Below are positions 1-9,372 of a stretch of DNA of 64,000 nt, piece after piece; the first letter of the stretch is position 1; each line of letters begins with the position of its first letter. Both the position numbers and the translations under genes were made by a program. The notes beneath the pieces are model-generated. The model was not told the origin of the DNA. It ran no database searches and saw only the letters and a list, made by a program, of their open reading frames with translations. Source of the stretch: SZUA-368 sp028533045. GTDB taxonomy: Bacteria > Spirochaetota > Spirochaetia > DSM-2461. Location of the stretch: the NCBI GenBank assembly GCA_050031985.1, contig JBNAIG010000027.1, positions 145,149 through 209,148 on the forward strand, in the 5' to 3' direction.

Positions 1-730
1 CTACGGGGATATTCATAATCTCTCCGTAAATCTCTATCTGGGCACGGGCCCCGATTCGGTAGGAGTCGATAGTAACAATACGAATACGCCGCTCAACCGC
101 CTTATTGGGGGATAAGCCCTGCAGAGCAGCAAGTTTCGCAACAGTGGTAGTCTTTCCCACTCCTGTGGGACCTACCAGTACCTGAATGAGAGGGAAACGG
201 GGCCCGGTGGGATTGTAAATTTTAATGGAACGGGCAATCAGTTCTGCCACACTCTGCTGAACCAGGGAAAAATTATCCAGATCATCCAGAGCGAATTCCC
301 GTCTAAGCGTTTCGGTTACCGCATTTATAAATGAGGGAGAAAAGTCGTTATCCTCCAGAATATCCCCGATTTTCTTGAGGGAAGGATGAATTTCCTCCTG
401 CTGAATTCCTGCGGAAACACTCTCTTTGATGATTTTAATATCCTGAGCCAGTTTTTCCATCTGATCATCCTTAAAGCCCGCCATGGAGAGTATCTCCTTT
501 TTGGACTGACGATCAATCTTTTTCTGCTCTTCCTTTTCCTGAGCGATTAAACCGGATGAGAGATAACAGGTACATTCCACCTTTCGCTGACCGAAGAGCC
601 CCAGAAAACTCCCGGCAGGAACATACTTCGTAGTTAGAATCCTTGCTTTGTCGCCGTAATCGTTGAAGATTTTACGGCGCACTTCATGTTCATCCTTGCC
701 GCTCACGACAAAATATCTGGAAGATGTCAC
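1..730 (-). CDS. flhF: Flagellar biosynthesis GTPase FlhF (3' end cut off)
   Basis: FlhF is an SRP-type GTPase that controls flagellar number and placement. The first 243 codons are visible; the gene runs off the window start. A basic N-terminal region (residues 1-100) is followed by a helical linker and the start of the NG domain. The P-loop GPTGVGKT is at about residues 187-194 and the SRP-GTPase-type segment IDSYRIGA at 221-228. The start is a GTG at 728-730 that shares GTGA with the flhA stop, so the two genes are translationally coupled. Most of the G domain (G3-G5) is outside the window, so its integrity cannot be judged. Confidence 0.93.
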   Translation of the reverse strand, partial: MTSSRYFVVSGKDEHEVRRKIFNDYGDKARILTTKYVPAGSFLGLFGQRKVECTCYLSSGLIAQEKEEQKKIDRQSKKEILSMAGFKDDQMEKLAQDIKIIKESVSAGIQQEEIHPSLKKIGDILEDNDFSPSFINAVTETLRREFALDDLDNFSLVQQSVAELIARSIKIYNPTGPRFPLIQVLVGPTGVGKTTTVAKLAALQGLSPNKAVERRIRIVTIDSYRIGARAQIEIYGEIMNIPV

Positions 731-2844
731 ATCTCACCTCGTTCAAGGGTTATAGTCCCTAAGTTTTCGCTTTGTATGTCCCTGACTATTTCCAGAGACG
801 AGAGTATGGGAATGGAAGGAAAGGCTCCCTCTGTGGTTGATCTTACCAGAGGACGGGCGGCTTCGCTAGTCATAATCACCGGATAAATACCCTTTTCCTG
901 CTCCACTTTGATCCGATTGGCAAAAGCGTTAATCCATTGCCGTTCAAAATCAGGATGAAGTCCGGCCCGGGCCATTCCATCTATGCGGGCCTCAATGAAC
1001 TGCTGTTCCAGAGCGGGATCGAGCACCAGAAAGCGAAGAACCTTGTCTGCAGAAGCGTAGGAGAGACAGATTTGCCTTCCCAAGGCCTGGCGCACCTTCT
1101 CTATAAGGTAGCCCGTATCCTTGGTCTGACCGCCCCAGTCACAAAGGGTTTCCAAAATGGTAACCAGATTCCGAATAGATACCTGTTCCCGGAGCAGTCC
1201 CTGAAGGACCTTCTGGATTTCCCCGCTGTTGAAAAGCTTATTCGTCTCTTCCACCACGGCAGGATAGGTTTCACCCAGCGTATCGAGCATACCCTTGATT
1301 TCCTGACGTCCCAGAATATCGTAGGAATGCCCTTTCAGGACTTCCGTTAAATGGGTGGCAATGATGGAGGGAGGATCGACTACGGTATAACCGCCCCGTT
1401 CCGCCTTCTCCCGCTGGTCTCCGGAAATCCAGAGTGCCGGAAGGTTATAGGTAGGATCGGTGGTTTTCTCTCCGGTTAATTCAGCCCGGCCCGTACCGGG
1501 ATTAATCGCCAGATAATACCCCATACGAATGGAGCCGCGCCCCACTTCCACACCTTTAATCTTAAAACAATACTCCGATGGTTCGAGGCGCATATTATCC
1601 ACGATTCTAATGGGAGGAACAACCAGGCCCATATCGATGGCCGCTTCCTTACGAATCTGCTTAACCCGTTCCAAAAGTTCCGCCCCCTGTTCCTGGTTAA
1701 CAAGAGGAATCAACCCATAGCCCAACTCCAGAGAGAGGGCGTCCAGGGGAACGATGGCCTGGGCTTCGGAAGAAGAGGAGGAGGCTTCTTTTTTCTCCGC
1801 CGCTTCCTTCTGCACCGCTTCCCTGGCCTTCTCTTCCTTCACCTTTCCCGAACGGTAGGCCAAAAAGCCGATAACCAAAGCCAGGGGAAGAAGAATGTAA
1901 CCGGGAAAACCGGGAAGAAAACCCAATACCATAAGGAATGCGGCGGCAATCCAGTAAACCCGTCCATCCCGGGTAAACTGGGCCTGCACATCGTTACCAA
2001 AGCTGTTATCCGAAACAGAGCGGGTAACGATGAAACCGGTGGACATGGAAATAATAAGAGCGGGAAGCTGGGAAACCAGCCCGTCTCCAATGGTAAGGGA
2101 GGTGTAGACCGACATGGCCGAACCGAATGATTCGCCCCGCATGGCCACGCCCATAATAAGTCCCCCGATGACATTCACAAGGGTAATAACAAGACCAACC
2201 TTTACGGCACCTGAGATAAATTTGGTAGCACCGTCCATGGCTCCGTAGAAGTCAACCGTTCGCTGCAAGTCCGATTTACGTTTTCGGTACTCTTCCTCCG
2301 TGATTACCCCGGAGGAAAATTCCTGGTCAATGGCCATGTGCTTGTTGGGCAGGGCGTCCAGATTAAATCGGGCCGCTACTTCTGCTACTCGGGAGGAACC
2401 TTTGGTAATAACCATGAGCTGAACCGCTATGATTATGATAAAGATTACCGTTCCGATAACCAAACCTTCCGTTCCGGACGAACCGGTTACGAAGGTGGCA
2501 AAGGCCTTTACCACGTTACCGTTAAAAAGAGGCCCCTGGGACAGGATAAGCCTGGTGGAGGAAACATTCAGCCCCAAGCCAAATATGGTTGTCACCATAA
2601 GCATGGTGGGAAAGATAGAGAAATGAAGCGGATTTTCGTTATAGAGAATAATTAAAAGTATAACGATGCTCAAAAGGAGGTTGATGATCATAAAGAGATC
2701 GAGAAAAACAGCCGGCATAGGCACAATCATCATAAATATCATAATGAGAGTAGCCACAGCGGGCATCATCTCCGAGCTCATGGATCCGAACATCCGTCTG
2801 AGAGGATTGCTGCTTTCTCCAGCTTGTCCTGTAACGTCAGCCAT
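727..2844 (-). CDS. flhA: Flagellar export gate protein FlhA
   Basis: FlhA is the large integral component of the flagellar type III export gate. The 705-residue product has the family's usual length. Its N-terminal half holds about eight hydrophobic segments, including VATLIMIFMMIVPMPAVFLD near residue 30. The C-terminal half, from about residue 370, is the soluble nonameric ring domain that docks export substrates and chaperones. A linker rich in Glu, Ala and Ser (about residues 340-365) separates them. An AAAGGAGG ribosome site lies just upstream of the ATG. It sits between flhB (17-bp gap) and flhF (4-base overlap), as in other spirochaetes. Confidence 0.98.
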   Translation of the reverse strand: MADVTGQAGESSNPLRRMFGSMSSEMMPAVATLIMIFMMIVPMPAVFLDLFMIINLLLSIVILLIILYNENPLHFSIFPTMLMVTTIFGLGLNVSSTRLILSQGPLFNGNVVKAFATFVTGSSGTEGLVIGTVIFIIIIAVQLMVITKGSSRVAEVAARFNLDALPNKHMAIDQEFSSGVITEEEYRKRKSDLQRTVDFYGAMDGATKFISGAVKVGLVITLVNVIGGLIMGVAMRGESFGSAMSVYTSLTIGDGLVSQLPALIISMSTGFIVTRSVSDNSFGNDVQAQFTRDGRVYWIAAAFLMVLGFLPGFPGYILLPLALVIGFLAYRSGKVKEEKAREAVQKEAAEKKEASSSSSEAQAIVPLDALSLELGYGLIPLVNQEQGAELLERVKQIRKEAAIDMGLVVPPIRIVDNMRLEPSEYCFKIKGVEVGRGSIRMGYYLAINPGTGRAELTGEKTTDPTYNLPALWISGDQREKAERGGYTVVDPPSIIATHLTEVLKGHSYDILGRQEIKGMLDTLGETYPAVVEETNKLFNSGEIQKVLQGLLREQVSIRNLVTILETLCDWGGQTKDTGYLIEKVRQALGRQICLSYASADKVLRFLVLDPALEQQFIEARIDGMARAGLHPDFERQWINAFANRIKVEQEKGIYPVIMTSEAARPLVRSTTEGAFPSIPILSSLEIVRDIQSENLGTITLERGEM

Positions 2845-2861
2845 TCTGACCTCCTTTTAAA

Positions 2862-4004
2862 TTACTGGGCACGACGGTCCACCTCCATAAGGGTACTGAG
2901 AATATCCGCCACAAGTCGCCAATACTCTTCCGGGACCGGATCGCCTATTTCAACACTGGCAAAAAGAGCTCTTGCCAGGGGTTTGTTTTCCACAATGGGA
3001 ACATGATTTTCCGTGGCAATTTCCTTAATGCGCTGGGCCACATTGTCCTGCCCTTTTGCTACCACCACGGGAGCAATCATACTTTCCTGTTTATACTCCA
3101 GGGCCACGGCAAAGTGGGTGGGGTTGGTAATAACCACATTCGCATCGGGGACTTTCTGCATCATACCGGCCTGTCGGATTTCCTGCATTCGCTGCCGGAG
3201 CTTGGCCTTTACCTGAGGGTCCCCTTCCATCTCTTTGTACTCTTCCTTAACCTCATGTTTAGACATTTTAAGGGATTCCTTGTGCTGCCACTGCTGGTAC
3301 AGCATGTCCGGTATGGCCAGGGCCAGAAAAAAGACCGTCGCTTCCATAAGAATACGGAATCCCGCCCCCAAAGCCACGCCGGCCGCATCGGTTATGGGCA
3401 TATTTATAGTATTGGCGAGGGTGGGAATTTGTTTACGTATATTGAGATAGGCTATGGCGCCAATAACTATAACCTTAAAAATCGTTTTAAAGAAGTTAAA
3501 GGCCCCCTCCGGCGAGAAAATGGTTTTATTTATCCAGTTTTTGAAATTCGGAGCGATCCTTTTAAAGTTGGGAGTAAGCACTTTGGCGGTAAAGCGAAAC
3601 CCCACCTGGACAACATTCCCCAGGAAGGCCGCAGCCACGGCAATCATAAAAATGGGTCCCACAATACGAAAGTAGTAACTGTAAAAGGCCGAACCTATCA
3701 GCCCTGTGCTAGTCACATCTATGGTGGTAGACTGATTGAAGAAATACCTCATCATCTCCATTACCTGTTGAACAATATATTTCCCCATCAGCGCCAATCC
3801 GCCAAAAGAAAAAAGCAGAACCAATGCCTGGACGAGTTCGGAGGATTTGGCGACCTTACCTTCGTCCTCCCAGGCCTTCTTCATTTTTCGTTCGGTCGGA
3901 TCCTCAGTTCGTCCTTCGTCTTCGGCGGCAAACCACTGGAGATGCATCTTAAGGAGATCGCTCTCCTCATGACGGGGATAGAGTTCCCGAATATCTACTA
4001 TCAC
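2862..4004 (-). CDS. flhB: Flagellar export switch protein FlhB
   Basis: FlhB is the export-gate protein that switches substrate class from rod/hook to filament. The 380-residue product has four hydrophobic segments and a cytoplasmic tail with the autocleavage motif NPTH at residues 294-297 (cleavage expected between Asn and Pro). The start is taken as the GTG at 4002-4004. It overlaps the fliR stop as GTGA and has GGGGAGG upstream, while the internal ATG at residue 20 lacks a ribosome site. The resulting ~20-residue N-terminal extension ahead of the usual EGRTEDPTERK-type start is somewhat long for the family. Confidence 0.97.
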   Translation of the reverse strand: MIVDIRELYPRHEESDLLKMHLQWFAAEDEGRTEDPTERKMKKAWEDEGKVAKSSELVQALVLLFSFGGLALMGKYIVQQVMEMMRYFFNQSTTIDVTSTGLIGSAFYSYYFRIVGPIFMIAVAAAFLGNVVQVGFRFTAKVLTPNFKRIAPNFKNWINKTIFSPEGAFNFFKTIFKVIVIGAIAYLNIRKQIPTLANTINMPITDAAGVALGAGFRILMEATVFFLALAIPDMLYQQWQHKESLKMSKHEVKEEYKEMEGDPQVKAKLRQRMQEIRQAGMMQKVPDANVVITNPTHFAVALEYKQESMIAPVVVAKGQDNVAQRIKEIATENHVPIVENKPLARALFASVEIGDPVPEEYWRLVADILSTLMEVDRRAQ

Positions 4005-4786
4005 AGGACACCTCCCCTAAAATGATACATAAGAAGGCGGTGTATCAGATCAAAACCCCAATCAAAAACATAGGACATCTTGGAAATTATGAAGGGAGAC
4101 GCCATAAAAAGCATAAGAAATCCCAAACCAATCTGGATGGGAAACCCAAGCATAAGAAGGTTCATATTAGGGGCCGCTTTAGCCAAGAGCCCGGTGGTAA
4201 GGGACACAAGAAAAAGGGTTCCTATCACGGGGAAAGCGATGACTATGGCCTGTTGAAAAATCCCCGACAGGGCTCCCGTAAAAAAGAGCTGAAGGAAATC
4301 GGGATGGGCTAGGATATCCGCCCCCGTAAGAGCCTGAAAAGAGCTGTAAATTCCCTTTAGGAAAAGATTTCTCATTCCTCCCACTGTCACAAAAAGAAAC
4401 ATGGCAACCAGGTTAAAAAACTGACCGACCAAGGGCATTTCCACTTGAGAAAGGGGGTCGTAAGTGGAAGAGGCACCAAAACCCATCTGTACACTGAACA
4501 TCTGCCCGGCCACCTGAAAGACAGTAAAGACAATCTGCATAATCATCCCCATCACAATACCCAAAAGAAGCTCCAGGAGAATCAGCATGGCAAATTCAAT
4601 ACCGTTTTCGGGAATGACATAATCCACAAGGGAGTAGCAGGCGGAAGCGGTAAAAAAAGCGAGCATAACCCGGGCGTAACCGGGAAAGGCGGAAGAAGAG
4701 AAGAAGGGTGCCACCATAAAAATTGCCATTATTCTGGCAAAAACGAGGAGGCCTGTCTGTCCGTCTCGGAGCAGGTCTGCAAACAT
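4001..4786 (-). CDS. fliR: Flagellar export gate protein FliR
   Basis: FliR is a membrane component of the FliPQR export channel. The product is 261 residues, the usual size, and almost entirely hydrophobic with six or so membrane segments. The charged N terminus MFADLLRDGQTGLLVFARI and a C-terminal hydrophobic segment fit the family. It overlaps flhB by four bases and follows fliQ after 17 bp, within the conserved fliP-fliQ-fliR-flhB order. Confidence 0.97.
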   Translation of the reverse strand: MFADLLRDGQTGLLVFARIMAIFMVAPFFSSSAFPGYARVMLAFFTASACYSLVDYVIPENGIEFAMLILLELLLGIVMGMIMQIVFTVFQVAGQMFSVQMGFGASSTYDPLSQVEMPLVGQFFNLVAMFLFVTVGGMRNLFLKGIYSSFQALTGADILAHPDFLQLFFTGALSGIFQQAIVIAFPVIGTLFLVSLTTGLLAKAAPNMNLLMLGFPIQIGLGFLMLFMASPFIISKMSYVFDWGFDLIHRLLMYHFRGGVL

Positions 4787-4803
4787 CTCTTCTTACAACC
4801 TCC

Positions 4804-5070
4804 CTAACCTATGCTGCTGATGGCAGAGAATAAATTAACCGTAAAGGAGGACATTTGGGAAAACATCCAGCCTGCGAGAATAGCAATGGTTCCGAATATG
4901 GCCAGGATTTTCGGAACGAAGGTCAATGTCTGATCCTGAATTGAGGTGGTAGCCTGAAAGATGGAGATAACCAGACCAATAACAAGGGCCACAATCAGAA
5001 CGGGCCCGGAGAGCATCACCACTTCGGTGATACTGATTCGCATTAAATTTACAACGTCGCCTGTAGACAT
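4804..5070 (-). CDS. fliQ: Flagellar export gate protein FliQ
   Basis: FliQ is the small two-helix component of the FliPQR export channel. The 88-residue product has two long hydrophobic helices (about residues 15-40 and 53-75) joined by the family-typical segment QATTSIQDQTLTFVPKI. A GTAGGAGG ribosome site precedes the ATG. It lies between fliP (9-bp gap) and fliR. Confidence 0.97.
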   Translation of the reverse strand: MSTGDVVNLMRISITEVVMLSGPVLIVALVIGLVISIFQATTSIQDQTLTFVPKILAIFGTIAILAGWMFSQMSSFTVNLFSAISSIG

Positions 5071-5079
5071 TCAGTCCTC

Positions 5080-5841
5080 CTACAAAAAGCTCATTACCAG
5101 CTGGCGGGTCAAAAGAGACCAGCCGTCAACCAGTACGAATAAAATCAGCTTAAAGGGCATGGAGATCATAACCGGGGGCAGCATGATCATACCCATGGAC
5201 ATAAGAATGGATGCCACGACCATATCAATGATGATAAAAGGAATATAGATGAGGATCCCTATTTGAAAGGCGATCTTAAGTTCATTCAAAATAAAGGCGG
5301 GAATGAGCACGTAGGTGGGGACATCGGCAAAGGTTTCCGGCTGCTCCAGGCCCTGCATATTCATAAACAGGGCGATATTTTCGGGGTTATCCTTTACCTG
5401 TTTATACATAAAATAGCGAATGGGTCCCACACCACGAGTAAAAAGTTCTTCCACTGTAATTTCTTCTTCTATAAATGGTTGGTAAGCCTGCTCGTATATC
5501 TGTTCAAAGGTAGGCCACATGATAAACAGGGTAATAAACAGGCTGATGCCCATTAGCACACTCGATGGGGGAACCTGCTGCAGGTTAAGAGCTCTTTTAA
5601 CAAAGTCGAGCACAATGGAAACCCGTAAAAAGGAGGTCATAATAACCATGAGCGACGGGGCCAGTGTGATGACAGTTAACAAAATAAGAAGCTGAATGGA
5701 AAATGCCATATCCCGGTTTGTTTCGGGCTGTCGCACAGATACATCTACCAGGGGAATATTCAGTCCCCCCTCGGCATCCTGGGCAGGTAAGAGGCTGGTA
5801 AGTACGAGAAAAAGGCTCATGATCAAAAGGAATCGCTTCAT
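5080..5841 (-). CDS. fliP: Flagellar export gate protein FliP
   Basis: FliP is the main channel-forming subunit of the FliPQR export gate. The 253-residue product begins with a cleavable-type signal peptide ending near LLPAQ, as is usual for FliP. Strongly conserved stretches are visible: the first membrane segment followed by MTSFLRVSIVLDFVKRAL, and the C-terminal part with LIPAFILNELKIAFQIG and MVVASILMSMGMIMLPP. The 2-base gap to fliO indicates co-translation. Confidence 0.98.
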   Translation of the reverse strand: MKRFLLIMSLFLVLTSLLPAQDAEGGLNIPLVDVSVRQPETNRDMAFSIQLLILLTVITLAPSLMVIMTSFLRVSIVLDFVKRALNLQQVPPSSVLMGISLFITLFIMWPTFEQIYEQAYQPFIEEEITVEELFTRGVGPIRYFMYKQVKDNPENIALFMNMQGLEQPETFADVPTYVLIPAFILNELKIAFQIGILIYIPFIIIDMVVASILMSMGMIMLPPVMISMPFKLILFVLVDGWSLLTRQLVMSFL

Positions 5842-5842
5842 T

Positions 5843-6445
5843 CTACAGGTCCTTTAAGCGATTCCGCTGACTGCGGAGAAAATTGAGAGACTCTTCCGAG
5901 GCTTCCCCCGCCTCCCCTTCCTTTGCGGGAGTCGGTGCCATTCCACTTACCATTTCCCAGAAGGATTTCCCCTTCCGGTCGTGAAACTGTGACTGCTTGA
6001 GTTTGAGGGCGTCTATGGTTTCCTGATCCTTAATCTCCGTAACAAGGGCCACGTTACTCTGGGAAGCGCCCAAAAGATAGTAACTGTTTTCCACTTCCAC
6101 CACATGGAGTGACGTCTCACCGGTCAAAGCCTGGGACCCCATTATATTGATCATATCCTGATCGCCAAAACGGTTACCCGAATAGCGGCGCAGAAGCTTA
6201 ATAAAAAGCCAAATTATGACGATAACGATAATAAGAAAGAAGACCATTCGAAGATAATCGGCCGTAGTAATTCCCGTTGTGGTAAGGGAATCATTAATGA
6301 CTTCTTCTCCCGGCACCGCTTCATCCGCCGGGGCGTCAAAGGTGAGGGTCGATTCGTCAATAACGGGAAAATCCTTCTCTTCCTTCTCCTGAGAAAAGGC
6401 CGAAAAGGTCATAGCGATTAAAAAGAGAATTATAAGTTTTTTCAT
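5843..6445 (-). CDS. fliO: Flagellar assembly protein FliO/FliZ
   Basis: This is a FliO-type protein (called FliZ in spirochaetes), which helps assemble the FliP ring. The 200-residue product has an N-terminal signal peptide (MKKLIILFLIAMTFSAFS), an acidic periplasmic segment, and one membrane helix at about residues 65-83 (LRMVFFLIIVIVIIWLFIKL). A basic cytoplasmic domain follows with the FliO-like pattern in which SLHVVEVENSYYLLGASQSN is recognisable. Position between fliY and fliP matches other spirochaetes. FliO sequences diverge strongly, so the call rests on topology and context as well. Confidence 0.9.
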   Translation of the reverse strand: MKKLIILFLIAMTFSAFSQEKEEKDFPVIDESTLTFDAPADEAVPGEEVINDSLTTTGITTADYLRMVFFLIIVIVIIWLFIKLLRRYSGNRFGDQDMINIMGSQALTGETSLHVVEVENSYYLLGASQSNVALVTEIKDQETIDALKLKQSQFHDRKGKSFWEMVSGMAPTPAKEGEAGEASEESLNFLRSQRNRLKDL

Positions 6446-6477
6446 ACCCCTCCCAGAGTTTTTTACAGAGCCGGTTT

Positions 6478-7740
6478 CTATCCTTCTGTCATCTTATCCA
6501 CACCGGATACAATTTCCGTTACACGAACACCAAAGTTTTCGTCGATAACCACAACTTCTCCCTTGGCAATGAGATTATTATTTACAAGCACATCTACCGG
6601 TTCTCCGGCAAGCTTGTCAAGCTCAACAATGGTACCCTCTCCCATACCGAGGATATCCTTAATCAACCATTTGGCCCGCCCCAGCTCTACGGTCATCTCC
6701 ATGGCAACATCCATGAGAAGACTGATATTTCTCTGTTCCGAGCCGCTCAGGTTCTGGGCAAAATCGGGGAACTGTACGCTCTGCACATTGGGGGCAGGCT
6801 GCATTCCCATCATGTTCATCATCTGGGGGTTCATCATTTGGGGATTCATTCCGCCCATCTGATTCATACCACCCATCTGCTGGTTCATCATCTGGGGATT
6901 CATTCCACCCATCTGAGGATTCATGCCTCCCATCTGGGGGTTCATTCCGCCCATCTGAGGATTCATACCACCCATCTGGGGGTTCATTCCACCCATCTGC
7001 TGATTCATATCCATCTGTCCCATTCCGCCCATAGGCTGCTGGCCCATGGAGGCTGCGAGATCGGGTGCGGCGGTGGCACCCATAAGTGCCGCCAATTCGC
7101 GAATCATATCGATAGGAAAAATTTCATATACGGTCTGCGGGTCCTGTCCTTCAATGTTCAAATCATAACTAACACGAACAAAATTATCTCCCGGAAGGGT
7201 AAGCATGGCCTTGGGCTCATTCTGTCCTTGGGGAGATTCGGTCATAATGCTCCGGCCCACCCGGTCACCGATTTTGGTCACCGCCGCTCCGGTAATCTGT
7301 GAAATAGCTTCACTTACCGAAGAAATGGCCGTGGCATCCAATTCCAGGTCGCTCTGCCCCATCATGGGCTCGGCAATTTTAAGGGTTGTATCCGGCGTAA
7401 GAACAAAGAGGTGCCCCCCGGCAAAACCTTCCGTAAAATCAGCCTTAATCTCAACGATTTCATCGGGGAGGGTGGAGAAGAAGCTCTCCTTACCCATAAT
7501 TTCAAACTGAGCATTCCCCATGGTTACGGTGGTAACCATAATGCCGGAAAGGCTGGCCGACTGAACGTCATTCACTTCCTTGAAGAGTTCCGCCAAAACC
7601 TCCTGTTCGGAAGCACTGAGACTGCTGCCCCCCGCACCGGGAGAAGGCATGGCAGCTGCACCGGCACCACCCAGGGCATCATCCGTATCGCCGCTTAACA
7701 GAGCATCAATTTCATCTTGTGTCAGAGAGCCGTCACTCAT
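6478..7740 (-). CDS. fliY: Flagellar motor switch protein FliY/FliN with Met-rich repeats
   Basis: FliY is a C-ring switch component. It starts with a FliM-like CheY-binding peptide (LTQDEIDALLSGDTDD, residues 5-20), followed by a CheC-like domain (about 40-220) and a C-terminal FliN/SpoA domain (about 330-415, ISLLMDVAMEMTVELGRAK onward). The linker at about residues 240-320 is unusual: five consecutive GGMNPQM heptads and degenerate relatives, very rich in Met, Gly, Asn and Gln. In the CheC-like helix I read SEAISQITGAA and see no clear Glu-x-x-Asn phosphatase pair, so CheY-P phosphatase activity is doubtful. The stop is one base from the fliM start frame (overlap TAATG-like). Confidence 0.94.
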   Translation of the reverse strand: MSDGSLTQDEIDALLSGDTDDALGGAGAAAMPSPGAGGSSLSASEQEVLAELFKEVNDVQSASLSGIMVTTVTMGNAQFEIMGKESFFSTLPDEIVEIKADFTEGFAGGHLFVLTPDTTLKIAEPMMGQSDLELDATAISSVSEAISQITGAAVTKIGDRVGRSIMTESPQGQNEPKAMLTLPGDNFVRVSYDLNIEGQDPQTVYEIFPIDMIRELAALMGATAAPDLAASMGQQPMGGMGQMDMNQQMGGMNPQMGGMNPQMGGMNPQMGGMNPQMGGMNPQMMNQQMGGMNQMGGMNPQMMNPQMMNMMGMQPAPNVQSVQFPDFAQNLSGSEQRNISLLMDVAMEMTVELGRAKWLIKDILGMGEGTIVELDKLAGEPVDVLVNNNLIAKGEVVVIDENFGVRVTEIVSGVDKMTEG

Positions 7741-8765
7741 TACTCTTCTCCTTCGGAAACAAGTTCTTCAAACTCGTCCTGGTCAATATCTTCAATTTTG
7801 CGCGTCACCTGAACGGCCATGGATTTCCCCACAAGACCGGGACGGCATTCGAATTTCGGTCTGTTACCGATTTTTATGCTTAAGGGGTCATTAACCTTGG
7901 TGTTGGAAAGACGGATTACATCTCCCTGTCTAAGGTTAAGGACATCCTTCATTGTCACATTGACATTCCCTATCTCTGCAGACATGGTGATTCCGATGGA
8001 GGAGAGCCGATCACGGAGAATATTCAGGTTTTCCGTGGTGGTTCCCCGTCTTACCGTTGAATACCAATACTGAGCGGAAAGCTTGGAAATGATAGGCTCG
8101 ATGGTCAGATAGGGAATACAGAAGTTCATCATCCCTTCCACCTGCTCTACTTTGGTTTCCAGTGTTACCAGTACCACCATTTCCGTGGGAGGTACGATCT
8201 GGGCAAACTGGGGATTGGTTTCTATCTGTCCCAGCCGGGGTCTCAGGTCGATTACCTGGCTCCAGGCCTCACGCATGTTACCCAAGATCCGCACGATAAT
8301 CGACTCGATTACGGACCGTTCGATTTCGGTGAGTTCCCGGGTGATTTTAGAACCGTCCCCGGTGCCGCCGAAAAGACGGTCGATAATGGAAAAGGTAATG
8401 GACGGATCGATTTCCAGAATTGCCGAACCCTTGAGAGGGTCCATATTGATTACGGCCAACGCCGTGGGAGACGGGATGGACCGGATAAATTCTTCATAGG
8501 TCAGCTGGTCTACAGAGGCTACATGTACGTGAACCAGAGATCGCAGCTGGGCGGAAAGGGAGGTTGAGGTGAGACGGGCAAAGGTCTCATGCATGAAGTT
8601 GATCGTTCGAATCTGTTCCTTGGAGAACTTGTCCGGACGACGGAAGTCCCAGATACGGATATTTTTCCGGTCCTGAGGCTGTTGGGATTCCATGGGTTCC
8701 GTGTCCCCGGCGGAGATGGCTGTGAGAAGCTGATCAATTTCGTCCTGGGACAGAACTTCTGTCAT
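7740..8765 (-). CDS. fliM: Flagellar motor switch protein FliM
   Basis: FliM is the C-ring protein that binds phosphorylated CheY and sets the direction of rotation. The 341-residue product has the N-terminal CheY-binding peptide VLSQDEIDQLLTAIS (residues 4-18), a CheC-like middle domain (about 45-240; MDPLKGSAILEIDPSITFSI, RLFGGTGDG), and a C-terminal SpoA/FliN-like domain (about 250-325). Length and order are standard. It overlaps fliY by one base and follows fliL after 4 bp, so these switch genes are co-translated. Confidence 0.98.
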   Translation of the reverse strand: MTEVLSQDEIDQLLTAISAGDTEPMESQQPQDRKNIRIWDFRRPDKFSKEQIRTINFMHETFARLTSTSLSAQLRSLVHVHVASVDQLTYEEFIRSIPSPTALAVINMDPLKGSAILEIDPSITFSIIDRLFGGTGDGSKITRELTEIERSVIESIIVRILGNMREAWSQVIDLRPRLGQIETNPQFAQIVPPTEMVVLVTLETKVEQVEGMMNFCIPYLTIEPIISKLSAQYWYSTVRRGTTTENLNILRDRLSSIGITMSAEIGNVNVTMKDVLNLRQGDVIRLSNTKVNDPLSIKIGNRPKFECRPGLVGKSMAVQVTRKIEDIDQDEFEELVSEGEE

Positions 8766-8769
8766 AAAC

Positions 8770-9324
8770 CTACCCTTCTATAATCTGGAATTCCTCAAAT
8801 ACCACGTCCTTGATAACGCCGGTGGAAAGGATTCCATTTACCATGCTCTTGAGCTCTTCCTTGAGGATTTGTTCCTGATCCGGCTTAAGCTCGCCCACGG
8901 TTTTCTTGCTAAAATAGTTACGGATCATATCGGTGAGGGGGGCCACTTTGGAGGTAAGCTCCGCTCCCACAGTGTTGTCCTTTTCCGAATCGTAACCGAG
9001 CAGCACCTTTACGATGATACTGGAACGGGTCGGATCGTTGGTGGTGGTCCGGATTTCGTTAATCAAGCTAAAGTAGGTATAGACCTCCGGCTTGGTTTCG
9101 TACTCCTGACTCACGGCGGGAAAATTACGGGACACACTGTTACGGTCCATAATTTTGTAGGTCACCACACTTACTGTAACAGTAACGATAAGTCCTACAA
9201 GGATACCCACAACCCAGATGAGAATACGGGCCAGTCCCTCGGAGAGACCCTTCTTTTTCTTCTCCCCCGTAATGTCCCCATCCTGAACATCAACCTGGCT
9301 TAAATCTAACTCTTCATCACCCAT
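8770..9324 (-). CDS. fliL: Flagellar basal body-associated protein FliL
   Basis: FliL is a single-pass inner-membrane protein next to the stator that supports motor torque. With the ATG at 9322-9324 it is 184 residues: an acidic cytoplasmic start (MGDEELDLSQVDVQDGD), a Lys-rich stretch, one membrane helix (about 33-56), and a periplasmic stomatin/SPFH-like domain. The frame stays open upstream (another 16 codons), but this start is preferred because it has AAGGAGAG upstream and begins like other FliL proteins. A good sigma-70-type promoter lies 50-80 bases upstream, so fliL can head its own transcript. Confidence 0.94.
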   Translation of the reverse strand: MGDEELDLSQVDVQDGDITGEKKKKGLSEGLARILIWVVGILVGLIVTVTVSVVTYKIMDRNSVSRNFPAVSQEYETKPEVYTYFSLINEIRTTTNDPTRSSIIVKVLLGYDSEKDNTVGAELTSKVAPLTDMIRNYFSKKTVGELKPDQEQILKEELKSMVNGILSTGVIKDVVFEEFQIIEG

Positions 9325-9372
9325 GGGGTCTCTCTCCTTATCTCGGTGCGGGATAAACCCATCCCAAACCAA

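Noticed and set aside
3003..4025. 340-codon open frame on the plus strand opposite flhB
   Set aside because: It is antisense to a clear FlhB gene, has no family features and no ribosome site; its His/Gly-rich composition mirrors the codon bias of flhB.
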